Virus record (IMG/VR): IMGVR_UViG_3300042397_000983
Location: 1-61,867 of that record
Direction: 5' to 3' (one strand)
Source of the DNA: a virus
DNA: 61,867 bases
Shown: positions 41,588 to 50,668 of the stretch, piece after piece
Layout of the letters: every line of letters begins with the position of its first letter
How positions within the stretch are numbered: the stretch's first letter is position 1
Position numbers and translations under genes: made by a program
The notes under the pieces: model-generated
Seen by the model: only the letters and a program-made list of their open reading frames with translations
The model's database searches: none
What the model was told of the DNA's origin: nothing

Positions 41588-42268
41588 ATGTCGACAAGCG
41601 GAACCTATGACTTCAACCCGAGCTTGGGCGAGATCACGATCTACGCCTACATGAACATCGGTATCCGCCCGACCTCCATCGTGCAGGAGCACATGGAAAG
41701 CGCCCGCATGGCGACCAACATGATGCTTGCCCGGTGGGCAAACCAAGGGGTCAACCTCTGGGCCGTCGATCTGATCGAGCAGCCTTTGGTTGAAGGGCAG
41801 GCGGTCTATCCGGTCGACCCCACGACCGTCATGATCCTCGACGCCTACATCCGCACCGGCAACGTCGACCGACCCATCATGCCAGTGAGCCGTACGGAAT
41901 ACGCATCGTACTCCGTGAAGGATCAGCAGGGCTTTCCGACCGTGTTTTGGTTCGACCGACTGGTGTCCCCAAACATAACCCTGTGGCAGGTTCCGGCGGC
42001 GACTGGCCAGTACACCCTGCGCTATTACCGGGTGCGCCGCCTTCAGGACGCCGATCTTGCCAACGGGCAGAACGTGGAAATCCCGTATCTGTGGATGGAA
42101 GCCTTCGCTGACGGCCTGACGTACCGCCTTGCTCGCATCTGGAACCCTCAAATGGCTGTGCCCCTGAAGGCTCAGGCGGATGAGAGCTATGGCATTGCTG
42201 CGGCGCAGAACGTCGAAAACGTCAATACCTACCTCTCGCCGATGATTGGCGGTTACTTCAGGAACTGA
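41588..42268 (+). CDS. Head-tail connector protein, 226 aa
   Basis: The start MSTSGTYDFNPSLGEITIYA and the body ESARMATNMMLARWANQGVN, SRTEYASYSVKDQQGFPTVF and EIPYLWMEAFADGLTYRLAR are those of P22 gp4-like/SU10-type connector proteins of short-tailed phages: helical N-terminus, beta middle, helical C-terminus. It likely forms the ring below the portal. Start 41588 chosen over 41573 because homologues begin with MSTSGTY. Confidence 0.7.
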   Translation: MSTSGTYDFNPSLGEITIYAYMNIGIRPTSIVQEHMESARMATNMMLARWANQGVNLWAVDLIEQPLVEGQAVYPVDPTTVMILDAYIRTGNVDRPIMPVSRTEYASYSVKDQQGFPTVFWFDRLVSPNITLWQVPAATGQYTLRYYRVRRLQDADLANGQNVEIPYLWMEAFADGLTYRLARIWNPQMAVPLKAQADESYGIAAAQNVENVNTYLSPMIGGYFRN

Positions 42269-42270
42269 CC

Positions 42271-42771
42271 ATGGGATACGCATCCAAGGCCGGACGGGCG
42301 AGAACATCGTCCAGAAACCCTCAGGCACACGCCATATGCGACCGCTGCGGCGGTCGTTACAATCACGTCGATCTAGCTTTCCAGTACGACTGGGCTGGCG
42401 CGACCATGATTAAGAAGAACCTTCTGGTGTGCCGCAGCTGCATGGACACCCCGCAGCAACAGCTGCGCTCCATCATCCTGCCGGGCGATCCGCCGCCGAT
42501 CATGAACCCGCGTCCCGAGAACTACGCCAACCTGTCGACCGATTACCGGGTGACCTCTGGCATGGATACGGTCAACGCCAAGACCGGCATCCCGGTGCCC
42601 GGCGGTGACTTCCGCATCACCGAGAATAACAACAACCGCGTCACCCAGCAGACCGGCTTCGCGAACGGCAGCCTCAACCAGCAGCCCGGCACTGACCCCA
42701 ACGCCCCCGGTGACAGCGATCCCGGTTTGCCGTATGGTAACACAACCGTTCCAGAGACAGGTCCGATCTGA
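42271..42771 (+). CDS. Zinc-ribbon virion protein, 166 aa
   Basis: Two Cys pairs (ICDRCGGRY and LVCRSCMD, residues ~23-26 and ~53-56) make a zinc ribbon, followed by LRSIILPGDPPPIMNPRPEN. The C-terminal ~80 residues are Asn/Pro/Gly-rich and probably flexible. It lies between connector and fibre genes, so a neck or virion role is likely. No enzyme motif seen. Confidence 0.65.
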   Translation: MGYASKAGRARTSSRNPQAHAICDRCGGRYNHVDLAFQYDWAGATMIKKNLLVCRSCMDTPQQQLRSIILPGDPPPIMNPRPENYANLSTDYRVTSGMDTVNAKTGIPVPGGDFRITENNNNRVTQQTGFANGSLNQQPGTDPNAPGDSDPGLPYGNTTVPETGPI

Positions 42772-43949
42772 TGTCGAACATTCAAATCCCCAACCTCCCA
42801 GCTGTGGCAGGTCTGTCCGGTGCGGAGCTTCTCGAGGCTGTGCAGGCCGGGTCTTCGGTCAAGATCAGCCTCAATCAGATTGGTGCGCTCTTCCAGATCG
42901 GCGCTCCCGTGTCGTTCCCGCTGCAGGTGGCCATCGGGGGCACCGGGACAACGACGTCAACCGGGACTGGCTCTGTTGTCCTGTCGAACTCGCCCACCCT
43001 TGTGACGCCAACCCTTGGCACCGGTTCCTTCGCCCTCGGCACCGCAGCCGCACCATCCATCACCTTCACTGGTGATCTCAACACAGGTATCTGGTCGCCC
43101 GGCGCAGACACGGTTGCAGCCTCAACGAACGGCGTGGAGCGCATCCGGATTACTTCTACCGGCCTTGTCGGAATTGGGACGAACAACCCGACATCCCTTT
43201 TGGACCTCTACAACGCCACGTCCTCCATCCTGAACGTCTCGGGCGACAGCACGGTGAGCATCCTTTCGTCGAGGGCATCAACGGACGCCACCCCACCCAA
43301 CCTGAACTTCAGGAAGTACAGGGGTACGATTGCGTCACCGGCGGTCGTGATCGCCAATGACGTTGTGGGCAACTCAAACTACTCCGCTTTCGATGGGTCT
43401 GGCCTCGTGAACGTGGCGCAGCTCCAAGTTGGCGTTGAGGCCATATCTGTCCCCAACGATGTCAGCGGGTACTTCAGGTTCTTCACCCGCCCCGCCGGTA
43501 CGCTCGCAGTGCTGACCGAGCGCATGCGCATCACCTCCACGGGCAACGTGGGGATCGCCACGGCCACCCCAATCACGCCCCTGCACGTCGCCGGAGCCAG
43601 CATCACCACCGGCGTGGTCTACGCCAACCAGCCCGCGCAGACCTCAATTGCCGTTGCCTCCACGCTGACCATTGCGCAGCTTCTGACGGGCATCATCCAG
43701 TACACCGGCGCTTTGGCCACGCTGACCCTACCGACCGGCACGGACATCGAGGGTGGCCTCCCTGCCACGTTCCCGACCAACATGTCCTTCGACTTTTCGG
43801 TCATCAACACGGGCTCTGGGACGGCAACTCTCGGCACGGCAGCTGGCCTGACCCTCACGGGCAGCATGGCCGTCACCGCAGCCGCATCCGGCCTGTTCCG
43901 TGTCCGCAAGACTGCGGCCAACACCTACACCATCTACCGAATTTGCTAA
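42771..43949 (+). CDS. Tail fibre/bead protein, 392 aa
   Basis: The N-terminus has the phage fibre pattern VAIGGTGTTTSTGTGSVVLS followed by PTLVTPTLGT. Later segments repeat RITSTGLVGIGTNNP and RITSTGNVGIATATP beads like those of the 824-aa fibre. The C-terminal ~100 residues form a Thr/Gly-rich beta domain ending TAANTYTIYRIC. A short fibre or spike subunit is likely. It begins with an overlap at 42771. Confidence 0.7.
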   Translation: MSNIQIPNLPAVAGLSGAELLEAVQAGSSVKISLNQIGALFQIGAPVSFPLQVAIGGTGTTTSTGTGSVVLSNSPTLVTPTLGTGSFALGTAAAPSITFTGDLNTGIWSPGADTVAASTNGVERIRITSTGLVGIGTNNPTSLLDLYNATSSILNVSGDSTVSILSSRASTDATPPNLNFRKYRGTIASPAVVIANDVVGNSNYSAFDGSGLVNVAQLQVGVEAISVPNDVSGYFRFFTRPAGTLAVLTERMRITSTGNVGIATATPITPLHVAGASITTGVVYANQPAQTSIAVASTLTIAQLLTGIIQYTGALATLTLPTGTDIEGGLPATFPTNMSFDFSVINTGSGTATLGTAAGLTLTGSMAVTAAASGLFRVRKTAANTYTIYRIC

Positions 43950-43964
43950 GAGGGAAGACGCCGG

Positions 43965-44207
43965 ATGACCCCTGAGACACTCTGGAGCCTCGGCCTTAGC
44001 GCAGCACTCGGCCTCATCGGCTGGGTGCTGAAAAACCATGTCGAAGAAGTAAAACGCCTGCAAATCCTTCTGAACCGCACCCGCGAGGAAGTGGCCAAGG
44101 AGTACGTCACGCGAGCCGACATGCACACCGACATGAACCGGGTCATCACCCGCTTGGACAACCTTGACAACAAGATCGACGCCTTGCTGCGGAGCTTGGC
44201 AAAATAG
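43965..44207 (+). CDS. Small membrane coiled-coil protein, lysis region, 80 aa
   Basis: An N-terminal transmembrane segment (LWSLGLSAALGLIGWVLKN) is followed by a long coiled coil (VKRLQILLNRTREEVAKEYV ... DNLDNKIDALLRSLAK). It resembles hemolysin-XhlA-like or spanin-type accessory proteins near lysis genes, but I cannot name it surely. Confidence 0.6.
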   Translation: MTPETLWSLGLSAALGLIGWVLKNHVEEVKRLQILLNRTREEVAKEYVTRADMHTDMNRVITRLDNLDNKIDALLRSLAK

Positions 44208-44229
44208 GACACCGTTAAGGGAGGCTGCG

Positions 44230-44421
44230 ATGGTACTAGAACACTGGGTATGGCCTTTCGCTGCCGTGGCTATAGGCCTTCTGTTTTGGTTCAGCGGAGA
44301 CGGCTGGTACAGATACCCATGCCAAGACCCCGCCAACTGGGGTGCACTTGAGTGCCAGCCACCAATCTGCCTTCGCACCAAAAACTGCGCTGAAGACCTT
44401 ACCGGAGGGGTTGCACCATGA
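44230..44421 (+). CDS. Small membrane protein, 63 aa
   Basis: One transmembrane helix (WPFAAVAIGLLFWFSG) is followed by a Cys-rich periplasmic tail (YPCQDPANWGALECQPPICL). The start is set by GGGAGG. It lies in the lysis cluster and could be a spanin-like or holin-accessory component. Not recognised. Confidence 0.55.
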   Translation: MVLEHWVWPFAAVAIGLLFWFSGDGWYRYPCQDPANWGALECQPPICLRTKNCAEDLTGGVAP

Positions 44422-44687
44422 GGAAGAATGATCCCGATTTTCTCGAGGCCAAGCTGCGCTACTTCGTCGGCGTTAGCCTGACACTGATCCTTGGCGGCAG
44501 CATCTTCATCATCCTATACAGTTTGGTGTTCGTGACGCAGCCTTTGGGCGAAAGCTCTGAGAACGACCGCGCCCTGTTCTCCATCCTGACGCCCATTGCC
44601 AGCTTCATCACTGGTGCCTTGGGTGGTGTGATGGCAGCGGGCAACACCCGCAAACGTGATGAAAACAATGGGGGGACCGACGAATGA
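44418..44687 (+). CDS. Putative holin, 89 aa
   Basis: Two transmembrane segments (FVGVSLTLILGGSIFIILYS and LFSILTPIASFITGALGGVM) flank a short loop, with a charged C-terminus (TRKRDENNGGTDE). Length and topology suit a class II holin. It overlaps both neighbours and lies four genes before the endolysin. Function inferred from topology and position. Confidence 0.6.
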   Translation: MRKNDPDFLEAKLRYFVGVSLTLILGGSIFIILYSLVFVTQPLGESSENDRALFSILTPIASFITGALGGVMAAGNTRKRDENNGGTDE

Positions 44688-44911
44688 TCGGTAAAATTAT
44701 TGGAATGTTCCTTGGCCGTAAGGTCAAAGAAAAGGCAGTCGACGCCGTACTGGACAAGGTGAACCTGCCTGACCCGGTGGAGAACGCCATCAAGATTGCC
44801 GCGACCGGAAACGTAGGTGACCTGCTCGGTGGCATACCAATCGACGTCGCTCCGGAAAAAGCACCCGAACAGGTCACCAAGAAAGTGCGCGTCAGGAAGC
44901 CGAAAAAATGA
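44684..44911 (+). CDS. Hypothetical protein of lysis cluster, 75 aa
   Basis: The product begins MIGKIIGMFLGRKVKEKAVD and ends in a basic tail (KKVRVRKPKK). It is helical with an amphipathic start and contains ATGNVGDLLGGIPID. Overlaps both neighbours by 4 nt. Membrane association is possible; no family recognised. Confidence 0.55.
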   Translation: MIGKIIGMFLGRKVKEKAVDAVLDKVNLPDPVENAIKIAATGNVGDLLGGIPIDVAPEKAPEQVTKKVRVRKPKK

Positions 44912-45309
44912 AGTGGCTTGCCCTGCTTCTTCTGACGGCTGCGCCTGCCCATGCTTATGAGATCACTCGCGTGATTGACGGCGACACGGTCGAAATCGTG
45001 GTGGATTTTCTGCCCGAGCCCCTTCCGCCTAAGCTGTCGATCCGGGTTATGGGTGTCGACACACCGGAGAAGGCACCGCGCGCTCAGTGCGATGTTGAGG
45101 CCGCCAAAGCTCAGGATGCCACCAAGTTCACCAAGAACGCGGTGGCCAACGCCCTTGAGACTGAGGTCGTGATCCTCAAGTGGGACAAATACGGTGGCCG
45201 GGTGCTGGGCGAGGTCTACTTGGACAAGCAGAGCCTGTCTGAGATGCTTATCGCTGCGGGACTTGCCCGCCCATACAAAGGTGAGGCCAAGTCCTCGTGG
45301 TGCGAATAG
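44908..45309 (+). CDS. Secreted staphylococcal-nuclease-like protein, 133 aa
   Basis: The N-terminal MKWLALLLLTAAPAHA is a signal peptide with an AHA cleavage site. The rest is an SNase (thermonuclease) domain: VIDGDTVEIV with metal-binding Asp residues, RVMGVDTPEK with the Arg and Asp/Glu of the active site, and DKYGGRVLGEVYLDKQSLSE with the second catalytic Arg. It should cleave DNA or RNA in the periplasm. Its place beside holin and endolysin suggests action at lysis. Confidence 0.88.
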   Translation: MKWLALLLLTAAPAHAYEITRVIDGDTVEIVVDFLPEPLPPKLSIRVMGVDTPEKAPRAQCDVEAAKAQDATKFTKNAVANALETEVVILKWDKYGGRVLGEVYLDKQSLSEMLIAAGLARPYKGEAKSSWCE

Positions 45310-45319
45310 GAGAACTTAA

Positions 45320-46174
45320 ATGAGCCTGCTGACCGTAGATCAACTGCGCGCAATGATCCCGACCAACAAGGAGATCGCCGCTTGGTGTGATGAGCTGAAC
45401 AAGGCGTTGCCGAAGTACGACATCACCACCGATCAGCGGATCGCAGGCTTCATCTCTCAGTGCGCCCATGAGAGCATGGACTTCAACGCCCTGTCCGAAA
45501 ACCTGAATTACCGCGAGGAGACGCTGAACAAGGTCTTCCCGCGCTACTTCGGACCCGGCAAGCGCAACGCTGCCGAGTACGCCCGCAATCCCGAGAAGAT
45601 CGCCAACTACGTCTACATGGACGAGTTTCGTGGCTCCAAGCTGGGCAACGTGCAGCCGGGTGACGGCTGGCGCTTTCGTGGTCGTGGCCTGAAGCAGCTG
45701 ACCGGTCGTGACAACTACACCCGCTTTGCCAAAGATTACGACATGACCGCCGAGGAGGCCGCCGAGTGGCTGGAGACCAAAGAGGGTGCTTTGGCGTCGG
45801 CCCTGTGGTTCTGGAACACCAACAAGCTGAACGCCATTGCCGACACCGGCAACGTGGCCGCACTGACCAAGAAAATCAATGGTGGCGACATCGGCTTGGC
45901 AGACCGTCAGGCGCGCTACGCGCGGGCTATGGCCGCACTGGGTGGCAAGGTCTCTGCACCGCCCCCTGCCGCCTCTGCTCCCCCCTCTGGCGGCATCCTG
46001 CGCCGTGGCTCCAAGGGCGACGACGTCAAGAAGATGCAGGCCAAGCTGGGTCTGGCAGCCGACGGCGATTTTGGCCCCGGCACCGAGGCTGCCCTGAAGA
46101 AATGGCAGGCGGCCAACGGCCTGACCGCCGACGGCGTGGCTGGTCCTAAGACATTGGCTAAACTCCTCGGTTGA
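45320..46174 (+). CDS. Endolysin: GH19-type muramidase plus peptidoglycan-binding domain, 284 aa
   Basis: Residues ~1-205 form a GH19 chitinase/endolysin domain: ISQCAHESMDF (catalytic Glu candidate E51), LSENLNYREETL (second E60), and GDGWRFRGRGLKQLTGRDNY, a hallmark of the family. Residues ~226-283 are a PG_binding_1 domain (LRRGSKGDDVKKMQAKLGLA, PGTEAALKKWQAANGLTADG). No signal peptide, so it needs a holin, which agrees with the neighbour at 44418. Confidence 0.9.
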   Translation: MSLLTVDQLRAMIPTNKEIAAWCDELNKALPKYDITTDQRIAGFISQCAHESMDFNALSENLNYREETLNKVFPRYFGPGKRNAAEYARNPEKIANYVYMDEFRGSKLGNVQPGDGWRFRGRGLKQLTGRDNYTRFAKDYDMTAEEAAEWLETKEGALASALWFWNTNKLNAIADTGNVAALTKKINGGDIGLADRQARYARAMAALGGKVSAPPPAASAPPSGGILRRGSKGDDVKKMQAKLGLAADGDFGPGTEAALKKWQAANGLTADGVAGPKTLAKLLG

Positions 46175-46206
46175 TGTAAGGTAGGCCCAAACCTAGAGGT
46201 GGCGCT

Positions 46207-46956
46207 ATGCCCGGACTGAACTATAGCCAGTATGTGACGCAGATCGCCGAGATGGCTGTCGTCGATCCTACCGACGCAAACTTCCTGACGATCCTGCCAT
46301 CGATGATCGACTATGCCGAGCTTCGCATGTATCGCGATCTCGACTTCATGTTCACGTCGACCTCTATCCACAGCCCCTCCATCGGCCTGACCGCTGGAAA
46401 CCGGAACCTGAGCTTCCCCATGACCCTGCCGGACAACTCCGGCACCATCGTGGTAACCGAGCAGCTGAACCTGATCCTGCCTGTCGGGAACGACAATCCG
46501 GACGACCCTACCGCTACCAGAGTGACCCTCCTGCCGACCACCAAGGAATTCTTGGACGCGGTCTACGGATCGAGCGCAGCGGCAAACCGGGGTCAGCCCA
46601 AGTACTTTGCACCCTTCAACGAGAACCTGTTCTTTGTCGGCCCCGTGCCCGACGCATCCTACAGGGTCGAGGTGGTGGCAACGTACAGACCGAACAGCCT
46701 GTCGGCATCGAACACCACCACGTTCATCAGCCAGTACTTCCCCGACCTCTTCATCATGGCCTCCATGGTGTACATCTCGGCGTACCAGCGGAACTTCGGT
46801 CGGCAGTCGGATGATCCGCAGATGGCGCAATCGTACGAAAGCCAGTACATGACGCTCCTGAGGAGTGCCTCGGTCGAGGAAGCCCGGAAGAAGTTCGAGG
46901 GCCCCGGCTGGACGTCGCAGTCGCCGTCGCCGATCTCCTCTCCGACGCGGGGGTAA
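46207..46956 (+). CDS. Phage adaptor protein, SU10-like, 249 aa
   Basis: The protein matches the SU10-type adaptor family: YVTQIAEMAVVDPTDANFLT, LPSMIDYAELRMYRDLDFMF and ISQYFPDLFIMASMVYISAY, ending in a Pro/Ser tail after VEEARKKFEGPGW. In phiEco32-like podoviruses it forms the ring between portal and nozzle. Its separation from portal by fibre and lysis genes is a little unusual. Confidence 0.8.
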   Translation: MPGLNYSQYVTQIAEMAVVDPTDANFLTILPSMIDYAELRMYRDLDFMFTSTSIHSPSIGLTAGNRNLSFPMTLPDNSGTIVVTEQLNLILPVGNDNPDDPTATRVTLLPTTKEFLDAVYGSSAAANRGQPKYFAPFNENLFFVGPVPDASYRVEVVATYRPNSLSASNTTTFISQYFPDLFIMASMVYISAYQRNFGRQSDDPQMAQSYESQYMTLLRSASVEEARKKFEGPGWTSQSPSPISSPTRG

Positions 46957-46959
46957 ACC

Positions 46960-49236
46960 ATGCCCCACGCATCCCTGAAGCTCATCCCCGGCGTCGACCA
47001 GAACCGCACCCCGGCTCTAAACGAGGCCGCTATCTCGGAAAGCAACCTGATCCGGTTCGTGCCGGATCGAAACGGCATGGCTTTGCCCCAGAAGATCGGT
47101 GGCTGGGAGCGTTATTACAGCCAGCCCATGACGGCTGTGGTGCGGGCCTTGTGGGCTTGGGCAGACACAAACGACAACAGCTATCTGGCGGTTGGCTCAG
47201 AAGACGGGGTCTACGACATTGAGAATGGGCAGCTGAGCAACCGCTCGCCTCAGGAGTATGTCGCCAGCCCGGCCATGTCGTTCAATACGACGATCAACAC
47301 TGACGAAGTCGAGATCGACGACACAGGTTCGAACATCACGAACTACGACAGCATATTCCTGTCTACGCACGTCTCCATCGGGGGTCTGGTGCTGTTCGGG
47401 TACTACGCCTGTGAAGGCTCGACCGCCAACCGGTACTCGATCTTTGCCACAAACATCATCGGCGCTCCGATCAACGCGACCAGCACTGTCGCTGCCGGTG
47501 GTGCCACCGCCACTTTGACAACGGTAAACGGCTCCCCTTCGGTGACCGTCACTTTAGCCAATCACAATTTCCCGGTCGGCTCCACGTTCCCAATCCTGAT
47601 CCCGACCACGGTCGGCGGCCTAACTCTTTTCGGAAACTACCTTATCCGGAGCGTGCCGACCACAAGCACCTTTGTCATAGTCGCGGAGAACAACGCTGGG
47701 TCTGCCGCTACGGTCTCTATCAATGGTGGTAGGCCGGAGATCACCTATTATGTCGGGCAGAGCACCTTGCCGCCCTCCGTGGGCTTTGGTGGTGGTGGCT
47801 TTGGTTCGGGCGGCTTTGGTACAGGCACCACGGCAACTGGGACAAGATCGTTTGCCACGACCAACGCAACGTGCGTCGGAACGCTCGCGACCGTATCGTT
47901 CTCTGGCCGTTACGACATCCCGGTCGGCTCCCAAATTACCATAACGGGGGTTACGCCTTCGGGCTACAACGGAAGCTGGATCACGACAGCGAAGACCGTA
48001 GGTGCGACATCCACGGTTAGCTTCATTGTTCCATCCACCCTCGGCAACCAGACCGTCTCCGGCACAATGGTGGTCAACAGGTTCGGGTTCGTCGGGGCGA
48101 CAGACTGGTCTTTGGACAACTGGGGTGAGCTTCTGATCTCGAACCCGAAAAACGGCGAGATTTTCTATTGGAGCCCAACTGACGGTGGTCAGTCGTCCAC
48201 GATTGTCCCGAACGCCCCCAAGGTAAACGAGGGTTGCTTCGTGGCGATGCCCGAGAGGCAGATCATCGCGTACGGCTCCACCTTCAACGGCATCAAAGAC
48301 CCCTTGCTGGTGCGTTGGTGCGACATCGGGAACTTCACGAGCTGGGTTGGCACCGTCACCAATCAGGCTGGCTCGTTCCGCATCCCCAAAGGCTCTCGCA
48401 TCGTCGGTGGCCTGCAGGGACCGCAACAGGGTCTTCTGTGGACGGACCTTGGTGTGTGGTCGATGCAGTATATCAATCTTCCGCTTGTGTGGTCCTTCAA
48501 CGAGGTTGGCACCGGCTGTGGCCTGATCGGTCAAAAGGCGGCGGCCACTCTCAGCGGAACGGTCTACTGGATGAGCCAGAGCCAGTTCTTCTCCCTTGGT
48601 GGCGGTGGTGTGCAACCCATTCCGTGCCCGATCTGGGATGTGATCTTCCAAGACTTCGACGACGCATACCCCGAGCGCATCATCTGCGCGACCAACGCCC
48701 GCTTTGGCGAGGTGGCGTGGTACTATCCGACCAATGGCTCTGGCGGCATCCCCACAAAGTACGTCAAGTACAACACCCTCATCGGCCAGTGGGACTTTGG
48801 AACCCTAACCAGAACGGCATGGATCGACCAATCGGTTCTCGGCTCCCCCATCGGCGCTGGCCAAGATCGCGTGATCTACCAGCACGAAGTCGGCGAGGAC
48901 GCTGACGGCTCCCCGATCAATGCCTACGTTCAGACCGGCTTCTTTTCGCTGCAAGAGGGCGACCTGAAGACGTTTGTCGATCAGGTCTGGCCCGACATGA
49001 AGTGGGGCCTATACGGTGGCGACCAGAGCGCGGAAGTGCGGCTCACGTTCTTGTATTGCGACTACCCCGGCCAGACACCCAAGACGTCTGTGCATGTCGT
49101 CACAGCTGGGAGCACCTATGTCACTCCGAGGATCAGGGGGCGACTGGTCGCGATCCGCATTGAGAGTGACGACATTGGCTCCTTCTGGCGGTTGGGAAAC
49201 ATTCGATACCGCTTCCAACCTGACGGGAAATTCTGA
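46960..49236 (+). CDS. Tail nozzle / stem beta-propeller protein, 758 aa
   Basis: The protein begins MPHASLKLIPGVDQNRTPAL and shows the VPDRNGMALPQKIGGWERYY and VRALWAWADTNDNSYLAVGS blades of P22 gp10-like nozzle proteins. Three Thr/Val/Gly-rich insert domains (~170-380) precede more propeller blades (DWSLDNWGELLISNPKNGEI, GLLWTDLGVWSMQYI). The C-terminal ~120 residues form the nozzle end. It closes the tail tube and should follow the adaptor in the virion. Confidence 0.78.
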   Translation: MPHASLKLIPGVDQNRTPALNEAAISESNLIRFVPDRNGMALPQKIGGWERYYSQPMTAVVRALWAWADTNDNSYLAVGSEDGVYDIENGQLSNRSPQEYVASPAMSFNTTINTDEVEIDDTGSNITNYDSIFLSTHVSIGGLVLFGYYACEGSTANRYSIFATNIIGAPINATSTVAAGGATATLTTVNGSPSVTVTLANHNFPVGSTFPILIPTTVGGLTLFGNYLIRSVPTTSTFVIVAENNAGSAATVSINGGRPEITYYVGQSTLPPSVGFGGGGFGSGGFGTGTTATGTRSFATTNATCVGTLATVSFSGRYDIPVGSQITITGVTPSGYNGSWITTAKTVGATSTVSFIVPSTLGNQTVSGTMVVNRFGFVGATDWSLDNWGELLISNPKNGEIFYWSPTDGGQSSTIVPNAPKVNEGCFVAMPERQIIAYGSTFNGIKDPLLVRWCDIGNFTSWVGTVTNQAGSFRIPKGSRIVGGLQGPQQGLLWTDLGVWSMQYINLPLVWSFNEVGTGCGLIGQKAAATLSGTVYWMSQSQFFSLGGGGVQPIPCPIWDVIFQDFDDAYPERIICATNARFGEVAWYYPTNGSGGIPTKYVKYNTLIGQWDFGTLTRTAWIDQSVLGSPIGAGQDRVIYQHEVGEDADGSPINAYVQTGFFSLQEGDLKTFVDQVWPDMKWGLYGGDQSAEVRLTFLYCDYPGQTPKTSVHVVTAGSTYVTPRIRGRLVAIRIESDDIGSFWRLGNIRYRFQPDGKF

Positions 49237-49577
49237 TGGCATCACTTTCCGACATTCTGACAGCGACAAAAAACATCGTCACTGCCCTGAACCAGCTTGG
49301 CCAGACCTACCTTCAGGTCCAAGGCCTCAACGTGTACAGCAACATCACCACTCCGACTGTGATTAAGAACGGTCAGGGGCGCGTTGTCCGGGTCTCTGTC
49401 ATTGTTGCCGGTAGCGCTGATGGTGCGATTTATGATGCCGATGTTGCGACTGTTACGACCGACAAGCTCATCACAATTGAAAAAGTCATTGGTATCGTCG
49501 AGGTCAACATGCCGGTCAACAACGGCATCGTCGTGCATCCCGGCACTGGCCAAACCGTCACCATCAGTTACTCGTAA
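49236..49577 (+). CDS. Virion structural protein, 113 aa
   Basis: A small mostly beta protein ([20 protein letters not shown], then [20 protein letters not shown] and [19 protein letters not shown]) encoded next to the nozzle. Similar proteins in related phages are structural, perhaps decoration or tail components. It starts by TGATG overlap. No exact family recalled. Confidence 0.6.
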   Translation: MASLSDILTATKNIVTALNQLGQTYLQVQGLNVYSNITTPTVIKNGQGRVVRVSVIVAGSADGAIYDADVATVTTDKLITIEKVIGIVEVNMPVNNGIVVHPGTGQTVTISYS

Positions 49578-49587
49578 GGAACAGACC

Positions 49588-50169
49588 ATGCCGCTGAAGC
49601 CCGGAAGCTCGCAGGAGACTATCTCCAAAAACATCTCCGAGATGGTCCGCTCTGGTCATCCGCAGGATCAGGCTGTTGCGGCGGCCTTGAGCACGGCTCG
49701 CGAGGGCATGAAGCGCGGTGGCGGGATCAAAACGCACAAGGGCCCAATCCACTCCGCAGTGGCTGGACGAACCGATCACCTGCCAATGCACGTTGCCTCT
49801 GGATCGTACGTTATCCCGGCTGACATCATCTCGGCCATGGGTGAGGGCAACTCGATGGCCGGGTTCAAGGTGGCAAAGAGCATCTTTTCCATGGCAGGGC
49901 CGTACGACAAGAGCGTGGGTGCCATGCCATATGGCGGCGGTGAGATGCCCTATGACCAGCCTGCACCCAAGCGCGCTGCCGGTGGTGAGGTTGACGCTGT
50001 GCCAATCGTTGCGGCTGGCGGAGAGTACGTTATCCCGCCCGAAGACGTCGAGCGCATCGGCAACGGCGACTTGGATCATGGGCACAAAGTCCTTGATGCC
50101 TTTGTGAAAAAAATGCGAAAAAAGACCATCAGAACCCTGCAATCACTGCCGGGACCCAAAAAGGACTAA
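49588..50169 (+). CDS. Conserved phage protein with GG motifs, 193 aa
   Basis: The start [20 protein letters not shown] with [18 protein letters not shown] is a signature repeated across many phage genomes of this type. The middle carries [20 protein letters not shown], and the end [20 protein letters not shown] plus [27 protein letters not shown] and VAAGGEYV repeat the GG motif of the polyvalent proteins. It lies before the ejection protein genes, so virion association is likely. Start set by AAGGAA. Confidence 0.65.
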   Translation: MPLKPGSSQETISKNISEMVRSGHPQDQAVAAALSTAREGMKRGGGIKTHKGPIHSAVAGRTDHLPMHVASGSYVIPADIISAMGEGNSMAGFKVAKSIFSMAGPYDKSVGAMPYGGGEMPYDQPAPKRAAGGEVDAVPIVAAGGEYVIPPEDVERIGNGDLDHGHKVLDAFVKKMRKKTIRTLQSLPGPKKD

Positions 50170-50173
50170 ACTG

Positions 50174-50668
50174 ATGGATGACGTCGCGGTTCGCACTGGC
50201 ACAATTGAAGACTTTAACGCGATGATGGACTGGGCATTTTCTGCCACTCAGGAAAATGCATTTGTTTATCCCGACGTCGAAAAACTTGCCGGTGTTATTT
50301 GGGGCGCATTGTCGGTCAAGACGGGGATTTGCGGGATCATAGGGCCGGTTGGCGGCAAGGTTGAAGGGGCAGTCCTTCTCAGCATGGGCGAACTGTGGTA
50401 CAGCAAAGAAATAATTCTTGAGGAAAAAGTGATCTACGTTGACCCTGAATACCGCTCGGCGAAGGGTGGTAGGGCAAGAAAGCTCGCTGAATTCGCGAAG
50501 ATGACTGCAGACAAGCTCGGTGTTCCGTTGGCGATTGGTGTTCTTTCAAGTTCTCGGACGGAAGCAAAAATTCGGCTTTATGAGCGTGTATTTGGCTCAC
50601 CAGCTGGTGTATACTTCCTCTACGGTGCAAAAACTGGCCTCAATGAAGGGGCTGAAGGGGGCTCCTAA
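50174..50668 (+). CDS. GNAT-like acetyltransferase, 164 aa
   Basis: The central VDPEYRSAKGGRARKLAEFAKM corresponds to the acetyl-CoA-binding V-x-P-x-x-R-x-x-G region of GNAT folds, preceded by strands ILEEKVIY and followed by GVPLAIGVLSSSRTEAKIRL and YERVFGSPAGVYFLYGA. Substrate is unknown; phage GNATs may modify host or phage proteins. It is one of the few enzyme genes within the structural block. Confidence 0.72.
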   Translation: MDDVAVRTGTIEDFNAMMDWAFSATQENAFVYPDVEKLAGVIWGALSVKTGICGIIGPVGGKVEGAVLLSMGELWYSKEIILEEKVIYVDPEYRSAKGGRARKLAEFAKMTADKLGVPLAIGVLSSSRTEAKIRLYERVFGSPAGVYFLYGAKTGLNEGAEGGS

